Source of the DNA: an uncultured Faecalibacterium sp.
Lineage (GTDB): Bacteria > Bacillota > Clostridia > Oscillospirales > Ruminococcaceae
Assembly (NCBI GenBank): GCA_934561555.1
Contig: CAKTGQ010000048.1
Coordinates: forward strand, 1-6,980
Direction of reading: 5' to 3'
Length of the DNA stretch: 6,980 nt
The position numbers were made by a program, and so were the translations under genes. This document shows positions 1 through 5,250 of this stretch, one piece after another; position 1 is the first letter of the stretch; every line of letters begins with the position of its first letter. The notes under the pieces are model-generated. The model saw only the letters and a list, made by a program, of their open reading frames with translations, did not search any database and had not been told where the DNA came from.

Positions 1-1342
1 CTTCCTGCTGCTTTTCCTTTTGCAGTTTACGGAACACCACAAAATAGGCCGGGATCAGGAAGAAGCAGGCAAAGAACCATGCCACCGGGTTTGCGATGCA
101 GGCGGCAAAGTAGCCCCACAGCGGCACGAACCAGAAGCCTACCATGGCGCGGGCGATCATCTCAGCCACACCGGCAAACATGGCAAGGCCGGAGTGCCCC
201 AGACCCTGAATGGTGTAGCGGTAGATGATAAGCACCGCCAGCGGGATGTAGAACACGCTGTTCCAGAAGATGAAGTCCTGTGCATTGGCCATAATGGCGG
301 TCTCGCCTGCGTCCAGAAACAGGCCGATCAGGGGTTTATCCAGCACGCGCAGGATGAGGAAGGAAGCCACGCTGTACACGCAGCCGATGCCCAGTGCGGT
401 GTTCACGCCGCGGTTCACACGGCCAAGATCCTTCGCGCCCATATTCTGGCTGGTGTAGGTGGTCATGGCCGTGCCGATGCTCTCCAGCGGCACACTGAGG
501 AACTGCGCTGCCTTGCCGCCGGCGGTCTGCGCCGCCACGATATCGCTGCCCAGGCCGTTCACCGCGCCCTGCAGCACCACGCTGCCAATGGCGGTAATGC
601 TGCACTGCAGACCCATGGGAAGGCCCATGGCGCAAAGCTTTGCGCAGTGCGGTGCGCTGATGCGCCCTTCTTCCTTATTCCAGCGCAGCTCCGGGTAGTG
701 GCGCATGATGTAAATAAGGCTGCCGATGCCCGCCACAGCCTGACTGAACACGGTGGCAAAGGCGGCACCGAACACGCCCATGTTGAACACAATGATGCAG
801 GCAAGATCCAGCCCGATGTTCAGCACACTGGCCACCAGCAGGAAATACAGCGGGCGCTTGCTGTCGCCCAGTGCACGCATCAAAGCGCTGGTCACATTAT
901 AAAGTAGGGTGAAAGGGATGCCCGCAAAAATGGTGCGGATATACACATCCGCAAGGTCGATGATGTTGGCCGGAGTGTTCGTCCACACCAGCACCAGCCG
1001 GGTCATAGCCACCGTAACGATGGTAAGCACCGTGGCAAAGGCGATGGACAGCCACACGGTATTGGCGGTGTAACGGCGCATCTCGTGGTGGTCGCGGGCG
1101 CCGAAGGTCCATGAGATGGGGATGGAAAAGCCGCAGGCAATGCCGTTGACAAAGCCCAGCACCAGATAGTTCAGACCGCCCACGCTGCCTACCGCCGCCA
1201 GTGCCTCCACGCCCACGAACCGGCCCACGATGATGGTATCGGCCAGATTGTAGAACTGCTGGAACAGGCTGCCCAGCATCAGCGGCACAGCAAAGGCAAG
1301 GATCAGCTTCAGCGGGCTGCCCTGCGTCATGTCTTTGGTCAT
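1..1342 (-). CDS. MATE family efflux transporter (3' end outside window)
   Basis: This is a multidrug/toxin extrusion (MATE) antiporter of the cytoplasmic membrane, a family that exports drugs or metabolites in exchange for Na+ or H+. The reading frame is open from the ATG at 1342 to the window edge, giving 447 residues. MATE proteins are usually about 440-460 residues, so only a short tail should be missing. The N-terminus is typical: a short polar start, then a first membrane helix with P20, FQQFYNLADTIIVGRF around residues 28-42, and GVEALAAVG just after. Further hydrophobic segments follow throughout, and the second half carries the usual internal repeat (GLPMGLQCSITAIGS, then VAAQTAGGKAAQF). 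The visible C-terminus is basic and polar (FRKLQKEKQQE). The start is set by AGGAGG at 1352-1357, 9 nt upstream; M5 is too far from it. The gene has its own promoter and a terminator-like hairpin in its leader. The substrate cannot be read from sequence. Confidence 0.93.
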   Translation of the reverse strand, partial: MTKDMTQGSPLKLILAFAVPLMLGSLFQQFYNLADTIIVGRFVGVEALAAVGSVGGLNYLVLGFVNGIACGFSIPISWTFGARDHHEMRRYTANTVWLSIAFATVLTIVTVAMTRLVLVWTNTPANIIDLADVYIRTIFAGIPFTLLYNVTSALMRALGDSKRPLYFLLVASVLNIGLDLACIIVFNMGVFGAAFATVFSQAVAGIGSLIYIMRHYPELRWNKEEGRISAPHCAKLCAMGLPMGLQCSITAIGSVVLQGAVNGLGSDIVAAQTAGGKAAQFLSVPLESIGTAMTTYTSQNMGAKDLGRVNRGVNTALGIGCVYSVASFLILRVLDKPLIGLFLDAGETAIMANAQDFIFWNSVFYIPLAVLIIYRYTIQGLGHSGLAMFAGVAEMIARAMVGFWFVPLWGYFAACIANPVAWFFACFFLIPAYFVVFRKLQKEKQQE

Positions 1343-1396
1343 GGAAATATACCTCCTGCCCACATAAAAAGGATGGATGTTCGCATTTTTGCCGTG

Positions 1397-1429
1397 AAAA
1401 ACGCCCTGCCGGAAAAGCGGCAGGACGTT
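1397..1429 (-). terminator. Intrinsic terminator, also in the MATE leader (possible attenuator)
   Basis: On the minus strand CCTGCCG (1424-1418) pairs with CGGCAGG (1411-1405) around a 6-nt loop. After one C-A mismatch the stem continues for four more pairs (AACG/CGTT) and runs into TTTTT (1401-1397). It lies downstream of the ABC ATPase stop codon and should end that operon. It also lies about 15-45 nt downstream of the predicted MATE transcription start, so MATE transcripts starting there must read through it. The T-run is short and partly inside the stem, so efficiency may be moderate. Confidence 0.68.
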
Positions 1430-1449
1430 GTTAAGGATTCATGAGTGGT

Positions 1450-1478
1450 ATTATAGCGGAGCAGCGCCGGTTTTACAA
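1450..1478 (-). promoter_or_regulatory. Sigma-70/SigA-type promoter for the MATE gene
   Basis: Read on the minus strand, TTGTAA (1478-1473, four of six matches to TTGACA) is followed after exactly 17 nt by a perfect TATAAT (1455-1450). Transcription would begin near 1443-1442, about 100 nt before the MATE start codon. The site lies in the gap between the ATPase stop codon and the terminator hairpin, which fits a separate promoter for the efflux gene. It is predicted from consensus and spacing only. Confidence 0.7.
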
Positions 1479-1533
1479 GACTTGGTTTGCATCAACATTT
1501 CCATTTTTTTGCCCAAAGAATTGGTGATTTTGC

Positions 1534-2316
1534 TCACTCCGCGTAGTGTGCCAGGAACTGTTTGGTGCGCTGTTCGCGCGGGTGGTCGATCAGCTGCTTT
1601 GCAGGGCCTTCTTCCACCACCACGCCGCCGTCCATGAACAGGATGCGGTCAGCCACATCCCGGGCAAAGTGCATCTCGTGGGTCACGATGATCATGGTGG
1701 TCTTGCGGTCAGCCAGCTCCCGCAGCACCCGCAGCACCTCACCGGTCAGCTCCGGGTCAAGGGCGCTGGTAGGCTCGTCGAAGCAGAGGATGTCCGGGTG
1801 TAGTGCCAGCGCCCGGGCAATGGCTACCCGCTGTTGCTGCCCGCCGGAAAGCTGGTGCGGGTAGTGGTCTGCCCGCTCCGAAAGCCCCATCTGCGCCAGC
1901 AGCTCCCGCGCCTGCTGTTCCAGCTGGGCGTGCACCGCCTTTTTGTTGGCGCGGTAGTCCGGGCGTTCCTTTGCCAGCAGCTCCCCTGCCAGCATCACGT
2001 TTTGCAGCGCCGTATACTGCGGGAAGAGGTTGAAGTTCTGGAACACCAGCCCGAAGTGCAGCCGCTTTTTGCGGATCTCGCTCTCCCGCTGGGTGGCGGG
2101 GTCGGCGGCGTCCCACATGGTCTCGCCGTTCACCCGGATGCAGCCGGTGTCCGGCCGCTCCAGAAAGTTCAGGCAGCGCAGCAGGGTGGTCTTGCCGGAA
2201 CCGGACGAGCCGATGATGGCCAGCGCCTCGCCCTGCTCCAAGGTAAGGGAAATGTCCTTCAAGACCTTTGTATCTCCGAAATTTTTGCCAATGCCGGAGG
2301 CTTCCAGTAATGCCAT
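1534..2316 (-). CDS. Polar amino-acid ABC transporter, ATP-binding protein
   Basis: This is the cytoplasmic ATPase that powers the amino-acid importer encoded with it (GlnQ/HisP type). All nucleotide-binding motifs are present and intact in the 260 residues: Walker A GSSGSGKT at 36-43, Q-loop glutamine Q93 in VFQNFNLFP, signature LSGGQ at 156-160, Walker B ILCFDE with catalytic E181, D-loop SALD at 184-187, and switch histidine H213 in THEM. The THEM and NFNLFP segments are characteristic of the polar amino-acid branch. I place the start at the ATG at 2316, with AGGAGG at 2328-2333, 11 nt upstream. An in-frame ATG at 2403 would add 29 residues that only read through the end of the permease gene, and family proteins begin near this MALLEASGIGKNFG. 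The permease stop codon overlaps the ribosome site, so translation may be coupled. It is the last gene of the operon. Confidence 0.95.
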   Translation of the reverse strand: MALLEASGIGKNFGDTKVLKDISLTLEQGEALAIIGSSGSGKTTLLRCLNFLERPDTGCIRVNGETMWDAADPATQRESEIRKKRLHFGLVFQNFNLFPQYTALQNVMLAGELLAKERPDYRANKKAVHAQLEQQARELLAQMGLSERADHYPHQLSGGQQQRVAIARALALHPDILCFDEPTSALDPELTGEVLRVLRELADRKTTMIIVTHEMHFARDVADRILFMDGGVVVEEGPAKQLIDHPREQRTKQFLAHYAE

Positions 2317-2332
2317 ATTCTTAAAAACCTCC

Positions 2333-2986
2333 TCAGCAGCGGAAATAATCCAGTTTCTTTTCAGCCCAGCCGAACAACAGGGTGAGCGCCCCCACGAACA
2401 CAAGGAAGAACAGCGCCGTGGAGAACAGCGGCCAGATCAGGCCTTTTGCGCTGTACTCCTTGGCCATCATGATGATCTCCTTGTTGGCGATGGTGTTCGC
2501 CAGCGAGGTGTCCTTGACAAGGGTGATGATCTCGTTGCCCATGGGCGGCAGAATGCGCTTGACCACCTGCAAAAGGGTGACCTTGAAAAAGATCTGCGTG
2601 CGGGTCATGCCCAGCACCTGCCCGGCCTCGGTCTGCCCCTTGGGCACGGCCTCGATGCCGCCGCGGTAGATCTCGGAAAAATAGCAGGCGTAGTTGATGG
2701 CAAATGCCACCACCGCCGCCACCATGCGCCCGCCGGAGCCGGAGGGCCACGGGTTATTCATGCCCAGCAGACCGGGGCCAAGATAAATGACGATGATCTG
2801 CAGCATCAGCGGCGTACCGCGGATGACCCAGACAAAGGTCTTTACCGCACCGGACAGCAGCCTGCACCGGCTCATGGAGCCAAAGGCCACCACCAGCCCC
2901 AGCGGCAGCGCAAACAGCAGCGTAAGGGCAAACAGCTCACAGTTGAGCAGGAACGCGCCGGAAAGGCGCCCAAGGATCACAGACAC
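2333..2986 (-). CDS. Polar amino-acid ABC transporter, permease protein
   Basis: This is the membrane-spanning subunit of a HisM/GlnP-type amino-acid importer, 217 residues, a normal length for the family. RGTPLMLQ at 56-63 is the family signature after the second helix. The cytoplasmic coupling (EAA) loop is at about 120-140, with E120, A121 and G126 in place for contact with the ATPase, followed by KRILPPMGNE and LVKDTSLA. Hydrophobic stretches lie near 12-36, 48-75, 88-104 and 186-209. Only one permease is encoded, so the channel is probably a homodimer. The start is the weak point: GTG at 2986 gives the expected N-terminus, but there is no good ribosome site ahead of it, only GATGGGTG about 8-10 nt upstream. 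A second in-frame GTG lies at 2980. The gene sits 38 bp after the binding-protein gene and 16 bp before the ATPase gene. Confidence 0.92.
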   Translation of the reverse strand: MSVILGRLSGAFLLNCELFALTLLFALPLGLVVAFGSMSRCRLLSGAVKTFVWVIRGTPLMLQIIVIYLGPGLLGMNNPWPSGSGGRMVAAVVAFAINYACYFSEIYRGGIEAVPKGQTEAGQVLGMTRTQIFFKVTLLQVVKRILPPMGNEIITLVKDTSLANTIANKEIIMMAKEYSAKGLIWPLFSTALFFLVFVGALTLLFGWAEKKLDYFRC

Positions 2987-3024
2987 AAAAGCACACCCAT
3001 CTATCGTTTTGTTTTACGCCCGGC

Positions 3025-3867
3025 TCAGTCGGCCAGCGTCAGCTCGTACTTTTCAGCCAGTGCCTGCATGGTGCCGTCGGCCTTCAGCTCATCAAAGGCG
3101 GCGTCCACTGCGGCGGCTGCATCGCTGCCCTTGCGGAAAGCCACGCCGTATTCCTCGGCGTTCAGCTCGTCCACGATCTTCAAACCGGCGTAGTCGGTGC
3201 CTTCCCCGATCATGGCGTTGGCAAGGGTCAGGTCCAGCACAGCGGCATCTGCCGTACCGGCAGCTACTTCCATCAGGCAGTCGGTCTGCACGCTCTTGGA
3301 AACATAATCGGCCTTGGCAAGGTTCTCGTCGCCCTGAATGGCAGCTTCACCGGCAGAACCAGCCTCGGCCACCACAGTCTTACCGGCAAGGTCAGCGGTG
3401 GAGGTGTAGGCAGTGCCCTCCTTTACCACCACGACCTGTGCGTTCTTGGCGTAGGCCTTGGTGGTGGCGGTGTTGGCCATGATATCCTCGGTCAGGGTCA
3501 TGCCGTTCCAGATGCAGTCAATGCTCTTGGCGTCCAGCTCCACCACCTTGGTGTCCCAGTTGATCTCCACAAACTCCGGCTCTACGCCCAGCTTTGCGCA
3601 CACATCGGTGGCAAGCTCGGTATCAAAGCCGGTAAAGTTGCCGTCGGCATCGGTGTAGTTCATGGGCTCGTACACGGTGTAGCCGATGACCATTTTGCCC
3701 TTGTCCTTGATGTAGTCCAGATCGCTGCCCGCTGCGGCAGAAGCCGAACCGGCTGCACTGCCGGAAGCAGATGCCGCCGCAGAGGTGGATGCACTGCCGC
3801 CGCAGGCTGCAAGGCTCAGTGCCAGAGCACCGGCCAGAAATGCACTTGCAATACGCTTGAGTTTCAT
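3025..3867 (-). CDS. Amino-acid ABC transporter substrate-binding lipoprotein
   Basis: This is the extracellular ligand-capturing subunit of the importer, a family 3 solute-binding protein (280 residues). The signal peptide has basic residues K2, K4 and R5, a hydrophobic core at about 6-19, and the lipobox LAAC with C22 as the lipidated residue. A flexible Ser/Ala/Gly linker runs from about 23 to 48. The two-lobed binding domain follows: MVIGYTVYEPMNY at 59-71, GFDTELA at 80-86, IDCIWNGMTLT at 116-126, KNAQVVVVK in the hinge, and DAAVLDLTLA around D212, which matches the acidic residue that usually contacts the ligand amino group. The arginine that family members usually carry soon after the MTLT-like motif (TxxR) is absent; I129 occupies that place, so the ligand contact may be unusual. 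The start is supported by GGAGG at 3876-3880, 8 nt away. Exact substrate unknown. Confidence 0.94.
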   Translation of the reverse strand: MKLKRIASAFLAGALALSLAACGGSASTSAAASASGSAAGSASAAAGSDLDYIKDKGKMVIGYTVYEPMNYTDADGNFTGFDTELATDVCAKLGVEPEFVEINWDTKVVELDAKSIDCIWNGMTLTEDIMANTATTKAYAKNAQVVVVKEGTAYTSTADLAGKTVVAEAGSAGEAAIQGDENLAKADYVSKSVQTDCLMEVAAGTADAAVLDLTLANAMIGEGTDYAGLKIVDELNAEEYGVAFRKGSDAAAAVDAAFDELKADGTMQALAEKYELTLAD

Positions 3868-3885
3868 ATCTTTTTCCTCCCATAG

Positions 3886-3902
3886 GGGACGTTCTGCGTC
3901 CC
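3886..3902 (-). repeat. Small hairpin in the ABC operon leader
   Basis: GGGACG and CGTCCC form a perfect 6-bp inverted repeat around a 5-nt loop, only 5 bp upstream of the ribosome site of the binding-protein gene. It would form in the mRNA leader. There is no T-run after it, so it is not a terminator; it could stabilise the message or affect ribosome access. Confidence 0.45.
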
Positions 3903-3915
3903 GCTTCCCTCTTGA

Positions 3916-3945
3916 TTTACCATTTTACCATGCTAAAGCGGTAAA
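3916..3945. promoter_or_regulatory. TTTACC/GGTAAA repeat cluster, candidate operator
   Basis: On the plus strand the 8-bp unit TTTACCAT occurs twice in direct tandem (3916-3923 and 3924-3931). It is followed by GCTAAAGC and then the inverted copy GGTAAA (3940-3945). The second and third copies form a dyad (TTTACC...GGTAAA, 10-bp spacer) whose spacer contains a further GCT/AGC symmetry. The cluster lies just downstream of the predicted start of transcription of the ABC operon, where a repressor could block RNA polymerase. No regulator gene is in the window and I do not recognise the motif. Confidence 0.45.
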
Positions 3946-3955
3946 CTGTGGTTAT

Positions 3956-3984
3956 AGAATAGCGCGTTTGCCGCCGTTTGGCAA
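3956..3984 (-). promoter_or_regulatory. Candidate promoter of the amino-acid ABC operon
   Basis: On the minus strand TTGCCA (3984-3979, five of six matches to TTGACA) is followed after 17 nt by TATTCT (3961-3956, four of six matches to TATAAT). An overlapping TATAAC at 3956-3951 is a better -10 hexamer but its spacing to this -35 is too long. Transcription would start near 3949, about 80 nt before the binding-protein ATG. A promoter is expected here because a strong terminator isolates the operon from the upstream lipoprotein gene. Confidence 0.5.
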
Positions 3985-4026
3985 GAGGAAACCTTCATTT
4001 TTTGCACAATGCACTGCTTTGCCCCG

Positions 4027-4049
4027 CCCACAAGCCCGCTTTTTGTGGG
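4027..4049. repeat. Hairpin downstream of the main terminator
   Basis: CCCACAA and TTGTGGG form a perfect 7-bp inverted repeat around a 9-nt loop. It begins 12 bp beyond the T-run of the strong terminator on the minus strand. No T-run follows it on either strand, so a terminator role is unproven. It may be a back-up or RNA-protecting stem. Confidence 0.4.
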
Positions 4050-4061
4050 AAAGTGCGCATG

Positions 4062-4102
4062 AAAAAGTGGTTCAGAAACGCCCGCGGGCGTTTCTGAACC
4101 AC
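4062..4102 (-). terminator. Strong intrinsic terminator after the lipoprotein gene
   Basis: Positions 4067-4102 are a perfect 36-bp palindrome with arms beginning GTGGTTCAGAAACGCCC. In RNA this gives a long GC-capped stem with only a minimal loop at the centre. On the minus strand it is followed directly by TTTTT (4066-4062). It begins 28 bp after the lipoprotein stop codon and separates that gene from the ABC operon. On the plus strand the following sequence is AAATTATAATAG, so termination in that direction is not supported. Confidence 0.88.
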
Positions 4103-4130
4103 AAATTATAATAGTATTTTCAATCGTCCC

Positions 4131-5159
4131 CTACTGCTCCGCCATGGCTTTCAGCGCTGCCTTTTGCAGGTCGGTGACTGAGATGGTGCACAGCGCCTTC
4201 AGGTCGGCGTCTGTGCCGTCTGCGGAGAGTTTGCCGATCTCCACGGCATTTTTGCCCTTCAGGTAGCTGCACCAGCCTGCGCTGTGCTCGTACCACTCCT
4301 TGCCCAAGGCGCTTGCACTGCGCATCCCGTAGCGGTCACCCAGTTCGTTTTTGGTGTAGACCGGCTCCCGCGGGGCAGACACGGTGCCGTCCGCGCTGAC
4401 GGTCAGCTCCGGCTCGGTCATATCGCCGATGGCGCTGGTCACCCGGGCGTTCTCATCCATAGTCACCACGGCCAGCGTGATCTTAGCCTGCACCTGCGCG
4501 TCCTTGTCATCGGTGCCCACAAGCCCCTGCGGCATTTCGGCCACTTCTACGCCCAGTTTGACCGTATCATCTCGGGCAGCGCCCAGCACCTGCGCATTTT
4601 CACAGGCACGGACAACGGCATCCCGGTAGCGGTCCACTGCGATGGTGCAGCCAGACAAAAGGTCTGCATCTGTGGGCTTGCCGTCTGCATCCGTTTTCAG
4701 TTTTTTTACCTCCTCCGGGGTCTTGCCCTCAAGCCAACTGCCAAAGGCATCGGCCTGCTCTGCCCAGCCTTTTTTCAGGCCGGATACCTCTGCCAGCGGG
4801 TAGTCCTTTCCCTTCTGGCGCTTGGTGCGGGTGTCGGTGGGGGTGGTCACCTTGCCGGTGCCGTCCGCACTGACCGAAAGCTCCAACTCGTCCAGCGTCA
4901 CCCCGGCCAGCTTGCCGTCTGCATCCAGCAGCACGGCAGCCGCCACGGTGTGGATGCTGCCCGCACGGTCTGTGCCGGTCGCTTCGGTCAGAACCCCCAG
5001 CCCGGTGCGCCACGCCGCGCCTTGCGCCGCGCTGCTGCCCGCTGAGGTGCTGCCGCTCATAGGACCGGAGCTGTTGCCGGAGTTTCCCCCGCCGCAGCCG
5101 GTCAATGCCAGTGCTGCCGCCAGTGTGCAGCACAAAAACCAACGCGATGCCTGTTTCAT
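4131..5159 (-). CDS. Two-repeat lipoprotein of unknown function
   Basis: This is a predicted extracellular membrane-anchored lipoprotein of 342 residues. The signal peptide ends in the lipobox LTGC (C22 lipidated), followed by a Gly/Ser-rich linker at about 23-48. The rest is two copies of one unit, about 52-189 and 201-342. Each has a hydrophobic strand plus an acidic turn (AAAVLLDADGK at 73-83; LAVVTMDENAR at 229-239), the identical VSADGT (96-101; 254-259), a TK...Y segment followed by a tryptophan (W132; W289), an LEGK/LKGK motif, then ADG and a CTI strand (171-173; 324-326). From memory, uncharacterised Clostridia lipoproteins share this layout. The layout also loosely recalls FMN-binding-type lipoproteins, but no flavinylation motif is visible. 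I take the ATG at 5159 as the start, because the signal peptide begins there and GGGAG lies 13 nt upstream (5173-5177). An in-frame ATG at 5192 would prepend 11 residues. It follows cls by 91 bp and may share its transcript. Confidence 0.8.
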   Translation of the reverse strand: MKQASRWFLCCTLAAALALTGCGGGNSGNSSGPMSGSTSAGSSAAQGAAWRTGLGVLTEATGTDRAGSIHTVAAAVLLDADGKLAGVTLDELELSVSADGTGKVTTPTDTRTKRQKGKDYPLAEVSGLKKGWAEQADAFGSWLEGKTPEEVKKLKTDADGKPTDADLLSGCTIAVDRYRDAVVRACENAQVLGAARDDTVKLGVEVAEMPQGLVGTDDKDAQVQAKITLAVVTMDENARVTSAIGDMTEPELTVSADGTVSAPREPVYTKNELGDRYGMRSASALGKEWYEHSAGWCSYLKGKNAVEIGKLSADGTDADLKALCTISVTDLQKAALKAMAEQ

Positions 5160-5184
5160 ATCGTCACATACGCTCCCTTTCCGT

Positions 5185-5205
5185 GCCTGCATTGCAGACG
5201 CAGGC
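5185..5205. repeat. Short inverted repeat upstream of the lipoprotein gene
   Basis: GCCTGC and GCAGGC form a 6-bp inverted repeat with a 9-nt loop in the cls-lipoprotein gap, 7 bp upstream of the lipoprotein ribosome site. No T-run follows. I see no convincing promoter or terminator in this 91-bp gap, which favours cotranscription with cls. Confidence 0.3.
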
Positions 5206-5250
5206 TTTGGAGCTAGTGTGCCCCGCCGCGCGGGATTTATGAGCAGGTGC

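Noticed and set aside
20..907. Long plus-strand open frame (295 codons) opposite the MATE gene
   Set aside because: It is rich in His, Ala, Gly and Gln without domain-like order, lies wholly antisense to a clear MATE gene, and has no family resemblance. GC-rich genes often leave such antisense frames.
1431..1442. Three-codon leader ORF (Met-Asn-Pro-stop) at the predicted 5' end of the MATE transcript, just before the attenuator hairpin
   Set aside because: Its placement is suggestive of ribosome-controlled attenuation, but it is only three codons, has no ribosome site, and such short frames arise easily by chance.
2317..2403. N-terminal extension of the ATPase to an ATG at 2403
   Set aside because: The extra 29 residues come from the permease 3' end in another frame, match nothing expected for the family, and bypass the good ribosome site at 2328-2333.
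2977..3000. Seven-codon ORF whose TGA overlaps an in-frame GTG of the permease (GTGA)
   Set aside because: It could couple translation into the permease, but its ATG has no ribosome site and the peptide is too short to judge.
2030..3193. Long plus-strand open frame (387 codons) opposite the ABC transporter genes
   Set aside because: It spans parts of three well-supported minus-strand genes and the gaps between them, with low-complexity composition. It is a by-product of codon bias.
4105..4112. TATAAT-like hexamers on both strands (ATTATAAT) near the lipoprotein terminator
   Set aside because: No -35-like hexamer lies at workable spacing on either strand, and a minus-strand promoter here would fire straight into the strong terminator.
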